A stretch of 64,000 bases of DNA from CALRQJ02 sp943370285 (GCA_943370285.1 CALRQJ020000003.1:240745-304744); one strand, 5' to 3'; counted from the stretch's first letter, positions 30,346-39,883 are shown. Numbers and translations are program-made. Notes: a model not told the origin generated them from the letters alone.

Positions 30346-31203
30346 TTATTGTTTCATTTTTAGGTGAGGATAATGATCAACGGTTTCAAATACATAATTA
30401 GGGTTCTTTTTCAATTCACTAATCACATAGTTCAACGAATCGGCATCTTCTTGATGCTTAAACATACGGTCATGAGCCAATAATACCACATGGTTTTTGG
30501 TACGGGTTTCTTTGCGGTTTAAGGCACTAGTAATTTGCTTAACAATGGTTTGTGCCGATTGTACGGGGCGATTACTCCCGTCATACCTAAAATGCCATTC
30601 AATATCCCAACCCACTACATCGTAACCTGCACTGTCTAATATTTTGATGGTGGGCTTAACCAATTTGGTACCATAAAATTCCTTCTTTGTTCCCCAACCA
30701 TTATTACCCGGAAGCCGTGCAATTTTATACGGCACATGCAACGAATCTTGTGCTTTTTGAAAGTCAACCAATGCCAAAGTAGGTTGTCCGTAAAACGTTT
30801 TAAACTTATTGTAAAACGCATGGGTATTACTGTGGTTGGCCAATAAAAATTCCGGATAACTGTCTCTCACTTTTGTAACCAAAGCCTTGCCCCACTTATC
30901 TTTTCCGTGTACGCCAACCATAAAAAATGTGGCTTTTACACCGTTTTTTTGACACACTTCCATACAGTGCGTAGTGCCGGGTTGCGGACCATCGTCAAAC
31001 GATAAATAAATATATTGTTTGGTGGTATCGTAAACGAATGGCTGTCGGTCAAACTTGTTGGCACTTGTTGCAGAAGCTGTAGTGTCTGTTGTCTTTGTTT
31101 GACTCGTATCCTGTTGAGTAGCGGTAGTGCCACTATTGCACGAAGTGCCAATCAATCCAACAATAATAAAACTCAATAGGGTACTACTCATTGCATCATC
31201 CAT
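30346..31203 (-). CDS. Polysaccharide deacetylase family lipoprotein
   Basis: The protein has 285 residues. A lipoprotein signal ends at LIGTSCNSG (Cys about residue 22) and a Thr/Ser-rich linker follows. The NodB-homology domain has the metal-binding motif SFDDGPQPGTTH, a second motif LANHSNTHAF, and a late LLAHD strand. The enzyme should remove acetyl groups from an N-acetylated glycan such as peptidoglycan at the cell surface. The first ATG (31203) and the ATG four codons later are both possible. Divergent from the oxidoreductase gene at 31381. Confidence 0.92.
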   Translation of the reverse strand: MDDAMSSTLLSFIIVGLIGTSCNSGTTATQQDTSQTKTTDTTASATSANKFDRQPFVYDTTKQYIYLSFDDGPQPGTTHCMEVCQKNGVKATFFMVGVHGKDKWGKALVTKVRDSYPEFLLANHSNTHAFYNKFKTFYGQPTLALVDFQKAQDSLHVPYKIARLPGNNGWGTKKEFYGTKLVKPTIKILDSAGYDVVGWDIEWHFRYDGSNRPVQSAQTIVKQITSALNRKETRTKNHVVLLAHDRMFKHQEDADSLNYVISELKKNPNYVFETVDHYPHLKMKQ

Positions 31204-31380
31204 TTTCTACAAAGGCTGGGTTTATGATTGCAAATATATTGTAGTGTTTACGAAGGCTGTATCAGTACCGGTTGGTATTTGTAGTTATTTAACGAAATAG
31301 GGTGATAAAAATCAGCTTTATTTACCGCCATACTTACCTTAACTTCGGCATTCTAATTATTGATGCTATAATCGAATACA

Positions 31381-33225
31381 ATGAGTAGAATTGAAGAACG
31401 TTTGCAAGACGTAGTGATAAAATTTGCCGGCGATAGTGGTGATGGAATGCAATTAACCGGTCAGCAGTTTACCAACAATACCGCCTTATTGGGTATTGAT
31501 TTGGCAACTTTCCCCGATTTTCCGGCCGAAATCAGAGCCCCTCAAGGTACTTTACCCGGGGTGAGTGGTTATCAGCTGCGTTTCTCTAGCGATAAAGTGT
31601 TTACCCCCGGCGATAGTTGCGATGTGCTTGTAGCCATGAATGCCGCTGCGCTGAAAGTAAACCTAAAAGGTTTGAAACCCGGTGGAAAAATCATTGCTAA
31701 CATTGATGGTTTTGATGGCAAAAATCTGCGTTTAGCCAATTATCCCGAAGGTGTAAATCCTTTAGAAGATGGCAGCTTAGACAGTTATGAATTAATCAAA
31801 GTAGATGTAACCAAACTTACCCGTGAAGCACTCAAAGACTTTACCTTGGGTATGAAGGAAAAAGACCGGGCAAAAAACATGTTTGTCTTGGGCTTTTTGT
31901 ATTGGATGTATAGCCGCAGTTTAGAAAATACCATCGGCTTTTTAACCGAAAAATTTGGTAAGAAAGATGACATCTTGCAAAGCAATATCAAAGTTTTGCA
32001 AGCAGGGTATAACTATGGCGATACAACCGAAACCTTTACCACCCGTTATGTGGTAGAAAAAGCCAAATTACCTGCCGGTGAATACCGCAGCATTATGGGT
32101 AATCAGGCTTTATCTTATGGTTTGATAGCAGCAGGCGATGTAAGTGGATTGCCGATTTTCTTAGGTACTTATCCCATTACGCCGGCTTCAGATATTTTGC
32201 ATGAACTGAGTAAATACAAAACATTCAATATCCGCACTTTTCAGGCTGAAGATGAAATTGCCGGTATTTCTGCGGCCATAGGTGCAGCCTACGGCGGAAG
32301 TATTGGTATTACAACCACATCGGGTCCGGGTATGGCGTTGAAAACAGAGGCGATGGGTTTAGCGGTGATGTTAGAAATTCCGTTGGTGATAGTGAACATT
32401 CAGCGTGGCGGACCATCTACCGGTTTACCAACCAAAACCGAACAAAGCGATTTGATGCAGGCCTATTATGGCAGAAATGGCGAATGTCCGATGCCGATTA
32501 TTTCTGCGTCTACACCAAGCGATTGTTTTGATGTAGCGTATGAAGCCGTACGTATTGCCATACAACACATGACACCGGTTATTTTATTGAGTGATGGTTA
32601 TATTGCGAATGGTGCAGAGCCTTGGAGGTTTCCGAAAACTGCCGATTTGCAGCCCATTACCGTTAAATTTAAAGAAGGGCTGGCGGATGATGAACCTAAG
32701 TTTCAGCCTTATCGCCGTGACGAAAAATTGGTTCGTCCTTGGGCAGTGCCCGGCACCGCCGGATTAGAACACCGCATTGGTGGATTAGAAAAACAAGACA
32801 TTACCGGTAATGTAAGCTACGACCCTGATAATCACCAACACATGATTTACACCCGTCAAGCAAAGGTGGATAAGATTGCCGATTACATTCCGTTACAACA
32901 ATTAGACAGCGGCCCTGAAAGTGGTAAAGTGTTGGTATTGGGTTGGGGTTCTACCTATGGTGCTATTAAAAGTGCTTGTTTAGCGTTGCAGGCACAGGGT
33001 CATGCGGTGAGTCATGCACATATTCGTTACATGCGACCATTCCCAAAAAATTTAGGCGATATTATCAGCAAATTTGATAAAGTGTTGATACCTGAGATTA
33101 ACAACGGACAGTTGATTAAAATCATCCGTGACCAATATTTGGTAGATGCCAAAGGGCACAATAAAATGATGGGTATTCCCATTACCAAATCAGAATTGGT
33201 AGATGCGATAATAGCCATGTTATAA
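31381..33225 (+). CDS. korA: 2-oxoacid:ferredoxin oxidoreductase, fused gamma-alpha subunit
   Basis: The 614-residue protein has an N-terminal gamma-type domain (residues 8-195, KFAGDSGDGMQLTGQQF) fused to the alpha domain with GTYPITPASDILHEL, AEDEIAGISAAIGAAYGG, TTSGPGMALKTEA and QRGGPSTGLPTKTEQSDL. This is the arrangement of 2-oxoglutarate or 2-oxoacid:ferredoxin oxidoreductase alpha in Bacteroidota, which makes acyl-CoA and reduced ferredoxin. The TPP-binding beta subunit (korB), normally immediately downstream, is absent: a terminator follows at 33253 and then a gene on the other strand. Confidence 0.92.
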   Translation: MSRIEERLQDVVIKFAGDSGDGMQLTGQQFTNNTALLGIDLATFPDFPAEIRAPQGTLPGVSGYQLRFSSDKVFTPGDSCDVLVAMNAAALKVNLKGLKPGGKIIANIDGFDGKNLRLANYPEGVNPLEDGSLDSYELIKVDVTKLTREALKDFTLGMKEKDRAKNMFVLGFLYWMYSRSLENTIGFLTEKFGKKDDILQSNIKVLQAGYNYGDTTETFTTRYVVEKAKLPAGEYRSIMGNQALSYGLIAAGDVSGLPIFLGTYPITPASDILHELSKYKTFNIRTFQAEDEIAGISAAIGAAYGGSIGITTTSGPGMALKTEAMGLAVMLEIPLVIVNIQRGGPSTGLPTKTEQSDLMQAYYGRNGECPMPIISASTPSDCFDVAYEAVRIAIQHMTPVILLSDGYIANGAEPWRFPKTADLQPITVKFKEGLADDEPKFQPYRRDEKLVRPWAVPGTAGLEHRIGGLEKQDITGNVSYDPDNHQHMIYTRQAKVDKIADYIPLQQLDSGPESGKVLVLGWGSTYGAIKSACLALQAQGHAVSHAHIRYMRPFPKNLGDIISKFDKVLIPEINNGQLIKIIRDQYLVDAKGHNKMMGIPITKSELVDAIIAML

Positions 33226-33252
33226 CAACTACTACAAATTTTAAAAAACAAA

Positions 33253-33276
33253 GGGCTGCTTGTTGCGGCCCTTTTT
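33253..33276 (+). terminator. Rho-independent terminator of the korA-like gene
   Basis: GGGCTGC (33253-33259) pairs with GCGGCCC (33265-33271), one G-T wobble, followed by TTTTTG. It begins 28 bp after the stop at 33225 and closes the transcript without a beta subunit gene. Confidence 0.88.
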
Positions 33277-33371
33277 GTTTGGAATATGATTTTTGTCTGT
33301 CTAAGCAACTTTATTCAGGGAATCAATAGGTTGAGTTCTTAGATAAGTTGTAGGCTATAATTTTCTGTCCC

Positions 33372-33395
33372 ATGGTTTGTGTCCGCACAAACCAT
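33372..33395. repeat. Palindrome ATGGTTTGTG-TCCG-CACAAACCAT
   Basis: A perfect 10-bp inverted repeat with a four-base loop sits in the 278-bp intergenic region between convergent genes. It is not followed by a T-run and looks like a small dispersed palindromic element rather than a terminator. Near 33443-33472, GGCCCGCC and GCCGGCC segments form a looser leftward hairpin that may end the 33505 operon. The rest of this region shows no gene. Confidence 0.5.
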
Positions 33396-33504
33396 CAATT
33401 AGCTACGTCCACACCCAACTTGCCCCAAAAAAGAAGGCCCGCCCTAAAAAGAGCCGGCCGTTGCTAACCTATGAAAAACACCGAGTTAAATAAGGTGTAA
33501 TAAT

Positions 33505-33924
33505 CTATTGTCTTTGTCTGCCACCACCCTGTGGTCCAAATCTTCGGTTTTGTTGCCTATTCTGCAATTCCTTCTTCAACATTTGTTTAAACGCCATTTC
33601 TACCTTAAATATTTTGTTTACCCGATCATCAGAACTCAACACTTTCTTAAATTCAGGTTTGTATTTTTTTCTGATGTTGAGTACTAACTCATCTTTTTCT
33701 AATACATCTGCGTCTCTATTGTCTTTAACCACTTTCAATAATTCTGAGCGGTAATTATTGTACACCGGCCAAAATTTTTGTGCTTCATCGGTAGTTAGGT
33801 TCAATTCTTTTGTCAAAAAAGCTATTTGAATAGCCTCTAGCTTTTTGAGCTGTTCAGCAGGCTGGGCATAGCTTATAAGGGCTGTGCCGGCAAAAATGAG
33901 GACTAAAAGTAAATATTTTTTCAT
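33505..33924 (-). CDS. Periplasmic Spy/CpxP-like helical protein of a sigma-factor module
   Basis: I start at the ATG at 33924 (MKKYLLLVLIFAG), giving a signal peptide ending ISYAQ; the frame runs further up to 33963. The 139-residue product is helical, with AFLTKELNLTTDEAQKFWPVYNNYRSEL, the LTxxEAxKFWPVYN pattern of Bacteroidota periplasmic proteins often called sensor of ECF-type sigma factor, and a Gln/Gly/Arg-rich tail. It is the third gene of sigma, membrane protein and periplasmic protein, separated by 13 bp, so it likely senses envelope state. Confidence 0.82.
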   Translation of the reverse strand: MKKYLLLVLIFAGTALISYAQPAEQLKKLEAIQIAFLTKELNLTTDEAQKFWPVYNNYRSELLKVVKDNRDADVLEKDELVLNIRKKYKPEFKKVLSSDDRVNKIFKVEMAFKQMLKKELQNRQQNRRFGPQGGGRQRQ

Positions 33925-33937
33925 AATCTGTACAAAT

Positions 33938-34672
33938 TTAAATGCCTTTTCCAATATTTTCATCCATTACCTCATGCTCATTGAGATAGTTGAGTATTTC
34001 TTCATCTGTTGCAGACTCAATAAACAAGTTAACGTCTAACTCATCTTGGCTGCTATTGGGTTCATTATCAGTATAATCCGCAGTATTAGCATGGGTGTCT
34101 AAAAATGCAGTAATGGTTTCTTCGGGAATGCTATTTACAGCTTGCGGTACATTGATTTGCCGAGCTTTTTCTACTTCGGCAACGGTGGGTTGATTATTGC
34201 CTGATGATTGCATCAGCAGTACAGCACCGGTAACCAAAACACCAACTACAACCGCAGCTGCTGCATAACTTACCCAACGGCGAACAACGGTCATTTTCAC
34301 CACTTTAGCAGTAGGTGTAGCAGTAACGGCAACATCAAACGCCTCAAAGTACCCTTCCGGAACTTCATATACATTATGGCGGTTTATTCCGGCTAGAACA
34401 GGGGCAGTAGCCATTAATTCTTCGCTAATGGTATCGGCTTTTACCTTATTTAAAATGGAAGAAGGTAATTGGTCAAAATAGCCGATTGGGGCAGTATAAG
34501 TGGCCGAAGTTGCCTTAGACAGCAATGCTTCGGCCCTTATTTGTTGCAGAATACAGGTTGCAAGCCCTTCAAAATAATCATTGGGTACGGAATAAACCTC
34601 ACGGTGTTCAATGTTAGCAACGGCCGAACTTATTTGGCTTAATTCTTCTAATATGGTGTTGTGTTTGTTCAT
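33938..34672 (-). CDS. Membrane-anchored putative anti-sigma factor
   Basis: The 244-residue protein has one transmembrane helix near residues 130-150 (YAAAAVVVGVLVTGAVLLM). The cytoplasmic N-terminal region has three similar segments, with EVYSVPNDYFEGL, TAPIGYFDQLPSSIL and NVYEVPEGYFEAF, that is, a repeated V-P-x-x-Y-F motif. The C-terminal part is acidic with ATDEEILNYL. Located between an ECF sigma factor and a Spy-like periplasmic protein, it most likely holds the sigma factor at the membrane. No zinc-binding anti-sigma motif is seen. Confidence 0.75.
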   Translation of the reverse strand: MNKHNTILEELSQISSAVANIEHREVYSVPNDYFEGLATCILQQIRAEALLSKATSATYTAPIGYFDQLPSSILNKVKADTISEELMATAPVLAGINRHNVYEVPEGYFEAFDVAVTATPTAKVVKMTVVRRWVSYAAAAVVVGVLVTGAVLLMQSSGNNQPTVAEVEKARQINVPQAVNSIPEETITAFLDTHANTADYTDNEPNSSQDELDVNLFIESATDEEILNYLNEHEVMDENIGKGI

Positions 34673-34708
34673 TTTAACGTTGATAAGACCTTTTTTTAAG
34701 TACTAGGT

Positions 34709-35254
34709 TTAACGGTTTAAGATGTAATCTTCAATTTTTTTGGCGGCATGGTGATAACTGGCTTTTAAAGCACCTTCACTGGTTTCAAGTACTCGGCTCA
34801 TTTGCTCATACGGCATTTCATCGTAGTAGCGAAGCAGAAACACTGCCCGTTGTTTTTCGGGCAACTGTTGAATGGCTAATTGCAATTTCCATTCTAACTT
34901 GTTGGCATCAAACCCCTTATCGGCCACAATTTTATGTTCCAGCCCATTTTCATCATCACTTAAACTTAAAGTGCTTCGTTTTTTTTGTTGTTCTAAAAAA
35001 GTAAGGCTTTCATTGGTTGCAATGCGATACAGCCAAGTGTAGAGCTGGCTATCTTCTCTAAAGTTTTCTAATCCTTTCCAAACTTTTATAAACATATTCT
35101 GCAACACATCGTTGGCATCTTCATGTTCTATCACTAAACGGCGAATATGCCAATACAACTTTTCCTGATATTTTTTAATAATGGCAGTAAAGGCCAATTC
35201 TTTTTGGTCCGGTCGCTTAAACTGGTTCAACAAGTCTTTGTCATCAAAATGCAT
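34709..35254 (-). CDS. ECF-type RNA polymerase sigma factor
   Basis: I start at the ATG giving MHFDDKDLLNQFKR; the frame extends upstream to 35314 without similarity. The 181-residue product has sigma region 2 (YWHIRRLVIEHEDANDVLQNMFIKVWKGLENF, LYTWLYRIATNESLTFL) and region 4.2 (LPEKQRAVFLLRYYDEMPYEQMSRVLETSEGALKAS in pieces), lacking regions 1 and 3. It directs polymerase to a specific regulon, usually including its own operon. The two genes after it encode a membrane protein and a periplasmic protein, an envelope-sensing layout. Confidence 0.92.
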   Translation of the reverse strand: MHFDDKDLLNQFKRPDQKELAFTAIIKKYQEKLYWHIRRLVIEHEDANDVLQNMFIKVWKGLENFREDSQLYTWLYRIATNESLTFLEQQKKRSTLSLSDDENGLEHKIVADKGFDANKLEWKLQLAIQQLPEKQRAVFLLRYYDEMPYEQMSRVLETSEGALKASYHHAAKKIEDYILNR

Positions 35255-35534
35255 GCAGAGAAATTTTGTATTAAAAATACAATAGTCAACCCATAGATGT
35301 TTGTAAGGCGGCAAAGTTTAAAGCCACCGTGAAACAAAGTTGATTAAACGTGTATTATTTACACAATAATTAGAATAAAAACAAAAATATTCAAGTTTTT
35401 TAGAATGATATATATCAGCAAATAAAAATTCATTCTAGTTTAGTTTTGATTACCAAAAGTTGATACAAAAAGATATCTTGCTATCACGACCAACTAATAT
35501 TCAATGTACTTTCAAATAAATTCAAATCAATTTT

Positions 35535-37391
35535 ATGAACAGAAACACATTCCCCATAGGGGAGGCCTTTCCGGCAAAAGCAGAATTACAACAATGGGTA
35601 GATACCATTGCAGCTTATACCAAAGCTTCCAAAACATATTGGTGCAATGGCTCAACAGAAGAATATCAAGCCTTTTGTAAAGAATTAGTAGAGAAGGGTA
35701 CATTTATTGCACTTAACCCTGAAAAAAGGCCAAATAGTTTTGCCTGTTTCAGCGATCCCAGTGATGTTGCCCGAGTAGAAGACAAAACTTTTATCTGCAG
35801 CCGCAGAAAAGAAGATGCAGGACCAACCAATAATTGGATGGAACCGAAAAAAATGAAAATTATTTTGAATGATCTGATGCAGGATAGTATGCAAGGTAGA
35901 ACCTTGTATGTTATACCTTTCTGTATGGGTCCGTTAGGATCACCCTATGCCCGTTATGGTGTACAAATTACCGACTCTGAGTATGTAGTGGTGAATATGC
36001 ATATCATGACTCGTATGGGAGAAAAGGTGTTGCCTTATATTCATAAAAATGAGTATGTAAAATGTTTGCATACCGTTGGTGCACCACTTAATCCCGGTCA
36101 AAAAGATGTGCCATGGCCATGTAATCCAGAAACAAAATACATCTCTCATTTTCCTGAAGAAAGATTAGTGATTTCTTATGGTAGTGGTTATGGTGGTAAT
36201 GCGTTGATGGGTAAAAAATGTTTTGCATTGCGTATTGCATCGGCACTAGCAAGAGAAGAAGGTTGGTTAGCTGAGCACATGTTAATTATGGGTATTGAAT
36301 CTCCTGAAAAAGAGAAAAATTATGTTGCAGCAGCTTTCCCAAGTGCTTGTGGTAAAACCAATTTCGCCATGATGATTCCACCGGAATCAATGGAAGGTTG
36401 GAAAGTAACTACCATTGGTGATGATATTGCTTGGGTGCATAAAGGTGAGGGTGGGCAGTTATTCGCCATCAATCCCGAATCTGGTTACTTTGGTGTAGCA
36501 CCGGGCACCAACTTCAAAACCAATCCCAATGCTATGGAATCTATCCGGGCAAATACTATCTTTACTAATGTAGCTATTACGCCTGATAAAGATGTTTGGT
36601 GGGAAGGCTTAACACCAGAACCGCCTGCTAATTTAACCGATTGGCATGGTAAACCTTGGGATCCTGCTAGTGGTAAACCTGCAGCACATCCTAACTCAAG
36701 ATTTACTGCACCATCGTATCAAAATCCTGCGATAGACGAGAAATGGGATGACCCTCAAGGTGTACCTATTGCGGCCTTTATTTTTGGTGGTAGAAGAAGC
36801 AGTGTTGTACCATTGGTTTATCAATCGTTCAATTGGAATTTTGGTGTGTATTTAGCTGCTACTATGGGTAGCGAAACTACTGCTGCTGCCTTTGGCGAAG
36901 TAGGTAAAGTGCGTAGAGATCCATTTGCAATGTTGCCATTTATGGGTTATAACATTGGCGATTATATTAACCATTGGTTACAGTTTGGTAGAGACTTACC
37001 CAATGCACCAAGAATATTTGGTGTTAACTGGTTCCGCAAAAATGCCGAGGGTAAATTTGAATGGCCGGGCTTTGGCGAAAATACAAGAGTGCTGAAATGG
37101 ATATTCCAAAGAGTGAATGGTAAAGCATCTGCTGTAGAATGTCCAATTGGTTGGGTACCACGTTATGAAGATATGTATTGGAAAGGCTTAGAAGATTATA
37201 CAAAAGATAAATTCAATAATGTAATGACCATTGACAGAGAACCTTGGAAAAAAGAGTTGCTGTCACACGAAGAATTGTTCTCTCAATTCTACGATAAGTT
37301 ACCAAAAGAATTCTTCTTCATCAGAGAATTATTATTGTCTTCACTGTGGCGCTCTCCTGAACATTGGGGCCAACAGGCAGAAAAAATATAA
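35535..37391 (+). CDS. pckG: GTP-dependent phosphoenolpyruvate carboxykinase
   Basis: The 618-residue enzyme has the PEPCK-GTP signature FPSACGKTNFAMMIPP (P-loop, with the catalytic cysteine), the TTIGDDIAWVH kinase-2 metal motif, GYFGVAPGTNFKTNPNA and FGGRRSSVVPLVYQSFNW. It interconverts oxaloacetate plus GTP with PEP plus GDP and CO2 in gluconeogenesis. Length is typical. A possible -7 element TAGTTTTG lies at 35441-35448; the 280-bp upstream region is otherwise AT-rich with no gene. Ends at a strong terminator. Confidence 0.97.
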   Translation: MNRNTFPIGEAFPAKAELQQWVDTIAAYTKASKTYWCNGSTEEYQAFCKELVEKGTFIALNPEKRPNSFACFSDPSDVARVEDKTFICSRRKEDAGPTNNWMEPKKMKIILNDLMQDSMQGRTLYVIPFCMGPLGSPYARYGVQITDSEYVVVNMHIMTRMGEKVLPYIHKNEYVKCLHTVGAPLNPGQKDVPWPCNPETKYISHFPEERLVISYGSGYGGNALMGKKCFALRIASALAREEGWLAEHMLIMGIESPEKEKNYVAAAFPSACGKTNFAMMIPPESMEGWKVTTIGDDIAWVHKGEGGQLFAINPESGYFGVAPGTNFKTNPNAMESIRANTIFTNVAITPDKDVWWEGLTPEPPANLTDWHGKPWDPASGKPAAHPNSRFTAPSYQNPAIDEKWDDPQGVPIAAFIFGGRRSSVVPLVYQSFNWNFGVYLAATMGSETTAAAFGEVGKVRRDPFAMLPFMGYNIGDYINHWLQFGRDLPNAPRIFGVNWFRKNAEGKFEWPGFGENTRVLKWIFQRVNGKASAVECPIGWVPRYEDMYWKGLEDYTKDKFNNVMTIDREPWKKELLSHEELFSQFYDKLPKEFFFIRELLLSSLWRSPEHWGQQAEKI

Positions 37392-37404
37392 TCCTTCTTA
37401 TAAC

Positions 37405-37440
37405 ACCATCAGCTAATGCATTAAATTAGCTGATGGTCTT
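37405..37440 (+). terminator. Rho-independent terminator of pckG
   Basis: ACCATCAGCTAAT (37405-37417) and ATTAGCTGATGGT (37425-37437) are perfect 13-bp inverted arms, followed by CTTTC. Located 14 bp after the pckG stop. Confidence 0.82.
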
Positions 37441-37470
37441 TCGATTGCTTGCTACTTATACATTTACAGT

Positions 37471-39147
37471 ATGAAATGGTTAACTGATTTTTTCAATAAC
37501 CCGGTATCTGCTGCCTATATCATTTTGATATATGCTATAGTAATAGCCGCTGGAGTAGCATTAGGAAAAGTGTCTTTTAAAGGCGTAAAGTTCGGTATTG
37601 CCTTTGTGTTATTTACCGGTATTGCCATGGGGTATTGGGGCTTTGCCATAGATGAGCATGTACTTGATTTTATTAAAGAATTCGGACTTATTTTATTTGT
37701 CTATACTATGGGTTTGCAAGTAGGTCCGGGCTTTTTTGCTTCGTTAAGAAACCAAGGTTTGCGCCTGAATATGTTGGCATTGATTTGTGTGTTGTTGAGT
37801 GTTGCTACTGTTGTGGTGATGTTTTACGTTACCGATATTCCAATGCCATCTTTAGTAGGGCTGATGTCTGGTGCGGTAACCAATACACCGGGTCTGGGTG
37901 CAGCACAACAAACCATTAAGGATTTATCTGCTTTACATCCTGAACTTAATCAACTACCTCCATTGGGTACCAACTATGCATTGGCTTATCCCGGCGGAGT
38001 TATCGGAATTATTTTTGTTATGATATTGGGCAAGTGGGTGTTAAAGATTAATATGGATAAGGAGAAAGAAGCTCATTTATTAAAAAGTAAATTAGATACA
38101 CCACAACCTGCTACTTTAACCTTACAGGTAAAAAATCCTTCTTTAGTTGGTAAGAAAGTAAAAGCCATTTTTGATACTTTACAAATGAAGTTTGTGGTAT
38201 CTAGAATCTATCATAACAAAAAAACCAAACCTGCTACTAAAGAAACCGTATTACATGAAGACGATATTATTCTTATTGTAGCCAATCCGGCTGATTTTGA
38301 TCGACTTCGTACTTTGATTGGAGTAGATAGTGAAATGGATTTATCGCTTACGCCTGGTTCTATCACAGCTAAAAAAATACGTGTTACACAAAAAGAGGTT
38401 TGTAATAAAGCATTGTCGGGTTTAGATGTTATTCATCAATACAGCGTAACTATCACAAGAGTACTTCGGTCAGGTATTGAGTTTATTCCTTATGGTCATA
38501 CACATTTGCAATTTGGTGATGTGGTTACCGTTATTGGCGACGAACAGCATATTAATACTGTAGCAAAAGTGTTTGGTAATTCTGAAAAAAGGCTGAAAGA
38601 GCCCAATGTAGCGGGATTATTCATTGGTATTGCATTAGGTGTTTTGTTGGGTATTATTCCTTGGTCTTTACCCGGTATTCCTGTGCCGGTAAAATTAGGA
38701 TTGGCAGGTGGTCCGTTGATTGTAGCCATCATCATTAGTCGCTATGGTAGCGTTGTTCCCATCACTTCTTATGTTACACAAAGTGCTAATTATATGGTGA
38801 GAGAAATTGGCATTGTGCTGTTTTTGTCGAGTGTTGGATTAAAAGCAGGGCCAACTTTTGTAGCTACCATTATGTCAATGCAAGGCTTGGTATTAGTGCT
38901 ATTAGCAGCTTGTATTACCATCATACCTTTATTGATAACCATGCTGATTGGCAGGTTAATGTATAAGATGAATATGTTAGAAATATTTGGATTGTTAGCA
39001 GGTGCTTCTACCGACCCTCCGGCATTGTCCTTTGCTATTCAATCAAGCGGAACAGATGCTCCTGCTGTGGCTTATGCCGGTGTTTATCCATTAACCATGT
39101 TTCTTAGAATTATGGCCGCACAATTATTAGTGCTGTTATTTGTTTAA
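37471..39147 (+). CDS. AspT/YidE-like transporter with two TrkA_C domains
   Basis: The 558-residue membrane protein has two blocks of about five helices (residues 12-190 and 380-555) enclosing two cytoplasmic RCK/TrkA_C-type domains (about 205-290 and 295-370). The helix pair motifs LILFVYTMGLQVGPGFF and VLFLSSVGLKAGPTFVATI, and the repeated SGAVTNTPGLGAAQQ and LAGASTDPPALSFA, are typical of the aspartate:alanine exchanger-like family (AspT, YidE, YbjL). The substrate is unknown. Probably transcribed alone. Confidence 0.92.
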   Translation: MKWLTDFFNNPVSAAYIILIYAIVIAAGVALGKVSFKGVKFGIAFVLFTGIAMGYWGFAIDEHVLDFIKEFGLILFVYTMGLQVGPGFFASLRNQGLRLNMLALICVLLSVATVVVMFYVTDIPMPSLVGLMSGAVTNTPGLGAAQQTIKDLSALHPELNQLPPLGTNYALAYPGGVIGIIFVMILGKWVLKINMDKEKEAHLLKSKLDTPQPATLTLQVKNPSLVGKKVKAIFDTLQMKFVVSRIYHNKKTKPATKETVLHEDDIILIVANPADFDRLRTLIGVDSEMDLSLTPGSITAKKIRVTQKEVCNKALSGLDVIHQYSVTITRVLRSGIEFIPYGHTHLQFGDVVTVIGDEQHINTVAKVFGNSEKRLKEPNVAGLFIGIALGVLLGIIPWSLPGIPVPVKLGLAGGPLIVAIIISRYGSVVPITSYVTQSANYMVREIGIVLFLSSVGLKAGPTFVATIMSMQGLVLVLLAACITIIPLLITMLIGRLMYKMNMLEIFGLLAGASTDPPALSFAIQSSGTDAPAVAYAGVYPLTMFLRIMAAQLLVLLFV

Positions 39148-39149
39148 AA

Positions 39150-39848
39150 TCAACGAATGTCTTGTTCGGTTGGAACGGGTAGGTCAATACCTAACTGATT
39201 AAAGTATTTGTGCTTGGCATTTTCATAAAACCAAATCACATCTCCAATATTGGCATGGCCGTGGATGTCGGCTAATTTAAATACCAACAAGTACATTAAA
39301 CCCACACCGGGTTGAGGGAATATTTTGTTGGAGATATATTGCCAATGATCTGTTTGTGGGATATCGCCGATGCTCTCATATTGACGATATAATCCATAAG
39401 ACATATCATGTAATTCTACCAAACGGTACAATCTATTTTTGATTGGTGGAATATGGGCTAAGTCATTATCCATTATTTCCATAGCAGCAATCAAGCTTAC
39501 TAAACCGTGCCTTTTATGAGCAGGTTTTCCGGTTAAAGGATGTGGAATCACTAAAGATTTATCTTCTTCCGTTTTGCCAATATCATGTAACAGCGAAACA
39601 ATTTTTAATTCTTGCTCAACTATTCTACTATCTAAGTGGAGTTGAGGGAATAAGGCAAAAAGCGTTTCTAAAAATGTAGTTTGAGGTTGGTGAAACAAAC
39701 TGTCAACATTCTCATAAACAGCTTCTAAATGGTGTGTTAGCATTACATGGTTGGTATTGCTAAAATGGCTATCAACTGTAACAGATGCTTTTTGCCACCA
39801 CTGGGATTGCTTAATTTTTTGCTCGATATGTGCTAGGTTGAAGTACAT
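39150..39848 (-). CDS. HD-domain metal-dependent phosphohydrolase-like protein
   Basis: The 232-residue protein has the HD motif in VSLLHDIGKTEEDK (about residues 87-100), an upstream His in MLTHHLEAVYENV and later His residues in KRHGLVSL and LVELHDMSYG. HD proteins hydrolyse phosphoester bonds in nucleotides or nucleic acids; the substrate cannot be told. It is convergent with the transporter (2-bp gap) and downstream of the transketolase half on the same strand after a terminator. Confidence 0.85.
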   Translation of the reverse strand: MYFNLAHIEQKIKQSQWWQKASVTVDSHFSNTNHVMLTHHLEAVYENVDSLFHQPQTTFLETLFALFPQLHLDSRIVEQELKIVSLLHDIGKTEEDKSLVIPHPLTGKPAHKRHGLVSLIAAMEIMDNDLAHIPPIKNRLYRLVELHDMSYGLYRQYESIGDIPQTDHWQYISNKIFPQPGVGLMYLLVFKLADIHGHANIGDVIWFYENAKHKYFNQLGIDLPVPTEQDIR

Positions 39849-39883
39849 CTTTATTCAACAAACAAACTACATTTTCAGCATAA

